A stretch of DNA of 59,042 nt from contig QCIS01000010.1 in assembly GCA_003216535.1 (NCBI GenBank), positions 1-59,042 on the forward strand, in the 5' to 3' direction. The DNA comes from Prochlorococcus sp. AG-402-N08. GTDB lineage: Bacteria; Cyanobacteriota; Cyanobacteriia; PCC-6307; Cyanobiaceae. Positions 58,664 to 59,042 of the stretch are shown piece after piece (the first letter of the stretch is position 1; each line of letters begins with the position of its first letter). The notes beneath the pieces were generated by a model, which was not told the origin of the DNA, ran no database searches, and saw only the letters and a list, made by a program, of their open reading frames with translations. A program made the position numbers and the translations under genes.

Positions 58664-59042
58664 ATGAAGCTTTTTAAGAGCTTACTCGTGGCTCCTGCAA
58701 CATTAGGCCTACTTGCGCCCATGTCTGCATCTGCCAATGAAGTCACTATTAATGATTTCAACGCTGCAGAAGAAATTGCAGTTACAAACAGCCGCATAGA
58801 CGGTTTAGAAGCTAGATTCAATAACCTTGAGGCTGGTTCATTCTCCGAAACAACTACAGCATCTTTCGGTGTTGATTTCCTTATTGGTGCTGAAGACGGT
58901 GCAGCTTCAGAGGCAACACAATTTGCCTACCAAATGGGTATCGGTCTAGAAACCAGTTTCACTGGTGAAGATGCACTTAGCGCAACTATTGATATAGGTG
59001 ATGGTGCTTCTGGTGCTTTGGCTTTTGATGACACAGCTGATG
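58664..59042 (+). CDS. som: Cyanobacterial outer-membrane porin (partial, runs off the window)
   Basis: First 126 residues. The signal peptide MKLFKSLLVAPATLGLLAPM (cleavage near SASA) is followed by NDFNAAEEIAVTNSRIDGLE and LEAGSF, the short coiled linker seen in Prochlorococcus porins that lack a full SLH domain. Then barrel strands begin (TTTASFGVDFLIGA). Codon use differs clearly from its neighbours (G+C-richer), as for a highly expressed gene. It mediates passive uptake of nutrients and ions. The reverse-strand frame here is a shadow. Confidence 0.88.
   Translation, partial: MKLFKSLLVAPATLGLLAPMSASANEVTINDFNAAEEIAVTNSRIDGLEARFNNLEAGSFSETTTASFGVDFLIGAEDGAASEATQFAYQMGIGLETSFTGEDALSATIDIGDGASGALAFDDTAD

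Noticed and set aside
58624-58821. Minus-strand 65-codon frame at the right edge
   Set aside because: It is antisense to the porin signal peptide and first domain, which are unmistakable.

Overview
The window reads as a chromosomal genomic island of a high-light-type Prochlorococcus. The DNA is strongly AT-rich, and it carries many very small genes. Several genes are typical picocyanobacterial ones: a high-light-inducible protein (hli), DUF3303/DUF3764-like small proteins, a PsbF-like protein and, at the right edge, the start of a cyanobacterial porin. This assignment is inferred from gene content; nothing was searched.

The organising feature is one intact tRNA-Pro(UGG) at 2574-2650, with a tyrosine recombinase on its 5' side. 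On its 3' side lie seven partial copies of the tRNA 3' half, at 6972, 10041, 13697, 32968, 36321, 37723 and 43963. The copies are perfect near the tRNA and more mutated further away. I read this as a stack of tRNA-integrated elements of the tycheposon/satellite type, called E1 to E7 here, with the youngest next to the tRNA. Many scars are accompanied by short words repeated with 11-12 bp phasing, a different word for different elements, which look like recombinase arm sites.

Cargo by element. E1 is an arsenate/phosphate regulon: arsR, a GAPDH and ArsJ for arsenate efflux, and pstS, with ArsR-type palindromes at both promoters. E2 has a terminase-small-subunit-like gene at its att end and a glutaminase with ankyrin repeats. 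E3 has a second terminase-small-subunit-like gene, small genes, a cupin, a second pstS carrying a fossil of arsJ, and a pentapeptide-repeat protein. E4 starts with a GIY-YIG protein and a pspC fragment. It then holds a large defence cluster: Vsr, AIPR, PD-(D/E)XK, Z1 and a MORC-like ATPase, followed by a cytosine-5 methyltransferase, a DUF6339-like protein, an unknown protein and a second GHKL ATPase. After a DUF4268 protein it ends in a run of tiny membrane proteins, two candidate sRNAs and a PsbF-like protein without the haem histidine. E5 and E7 are full of small genes; E6 carries a sulfotransferase. E7 also has a DUF218 protein, a UbiA-family transferase and a large membrane protein.

Beyond E7 (44-59 kb) come a sulfotransferase with a broken coiled-coil tail, a glycosyltransferase, an outer-membrane protein, hli, rluF, an SRAP protein, small genes, a split inverse-autotransporter pair, a TPR-sulfotransferase and the porin start.

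Ten copies of a roughly 45-bp module recur, mostly just upstream of small minus-strand genes. Each has a palindrome GATTGACAGTCGATC, a TANAAT box and a hairpin. I interpret it as a portable promoter-leader. The two most promising undescribed items are this module family and the stacked elements with element-specific phased repeats.
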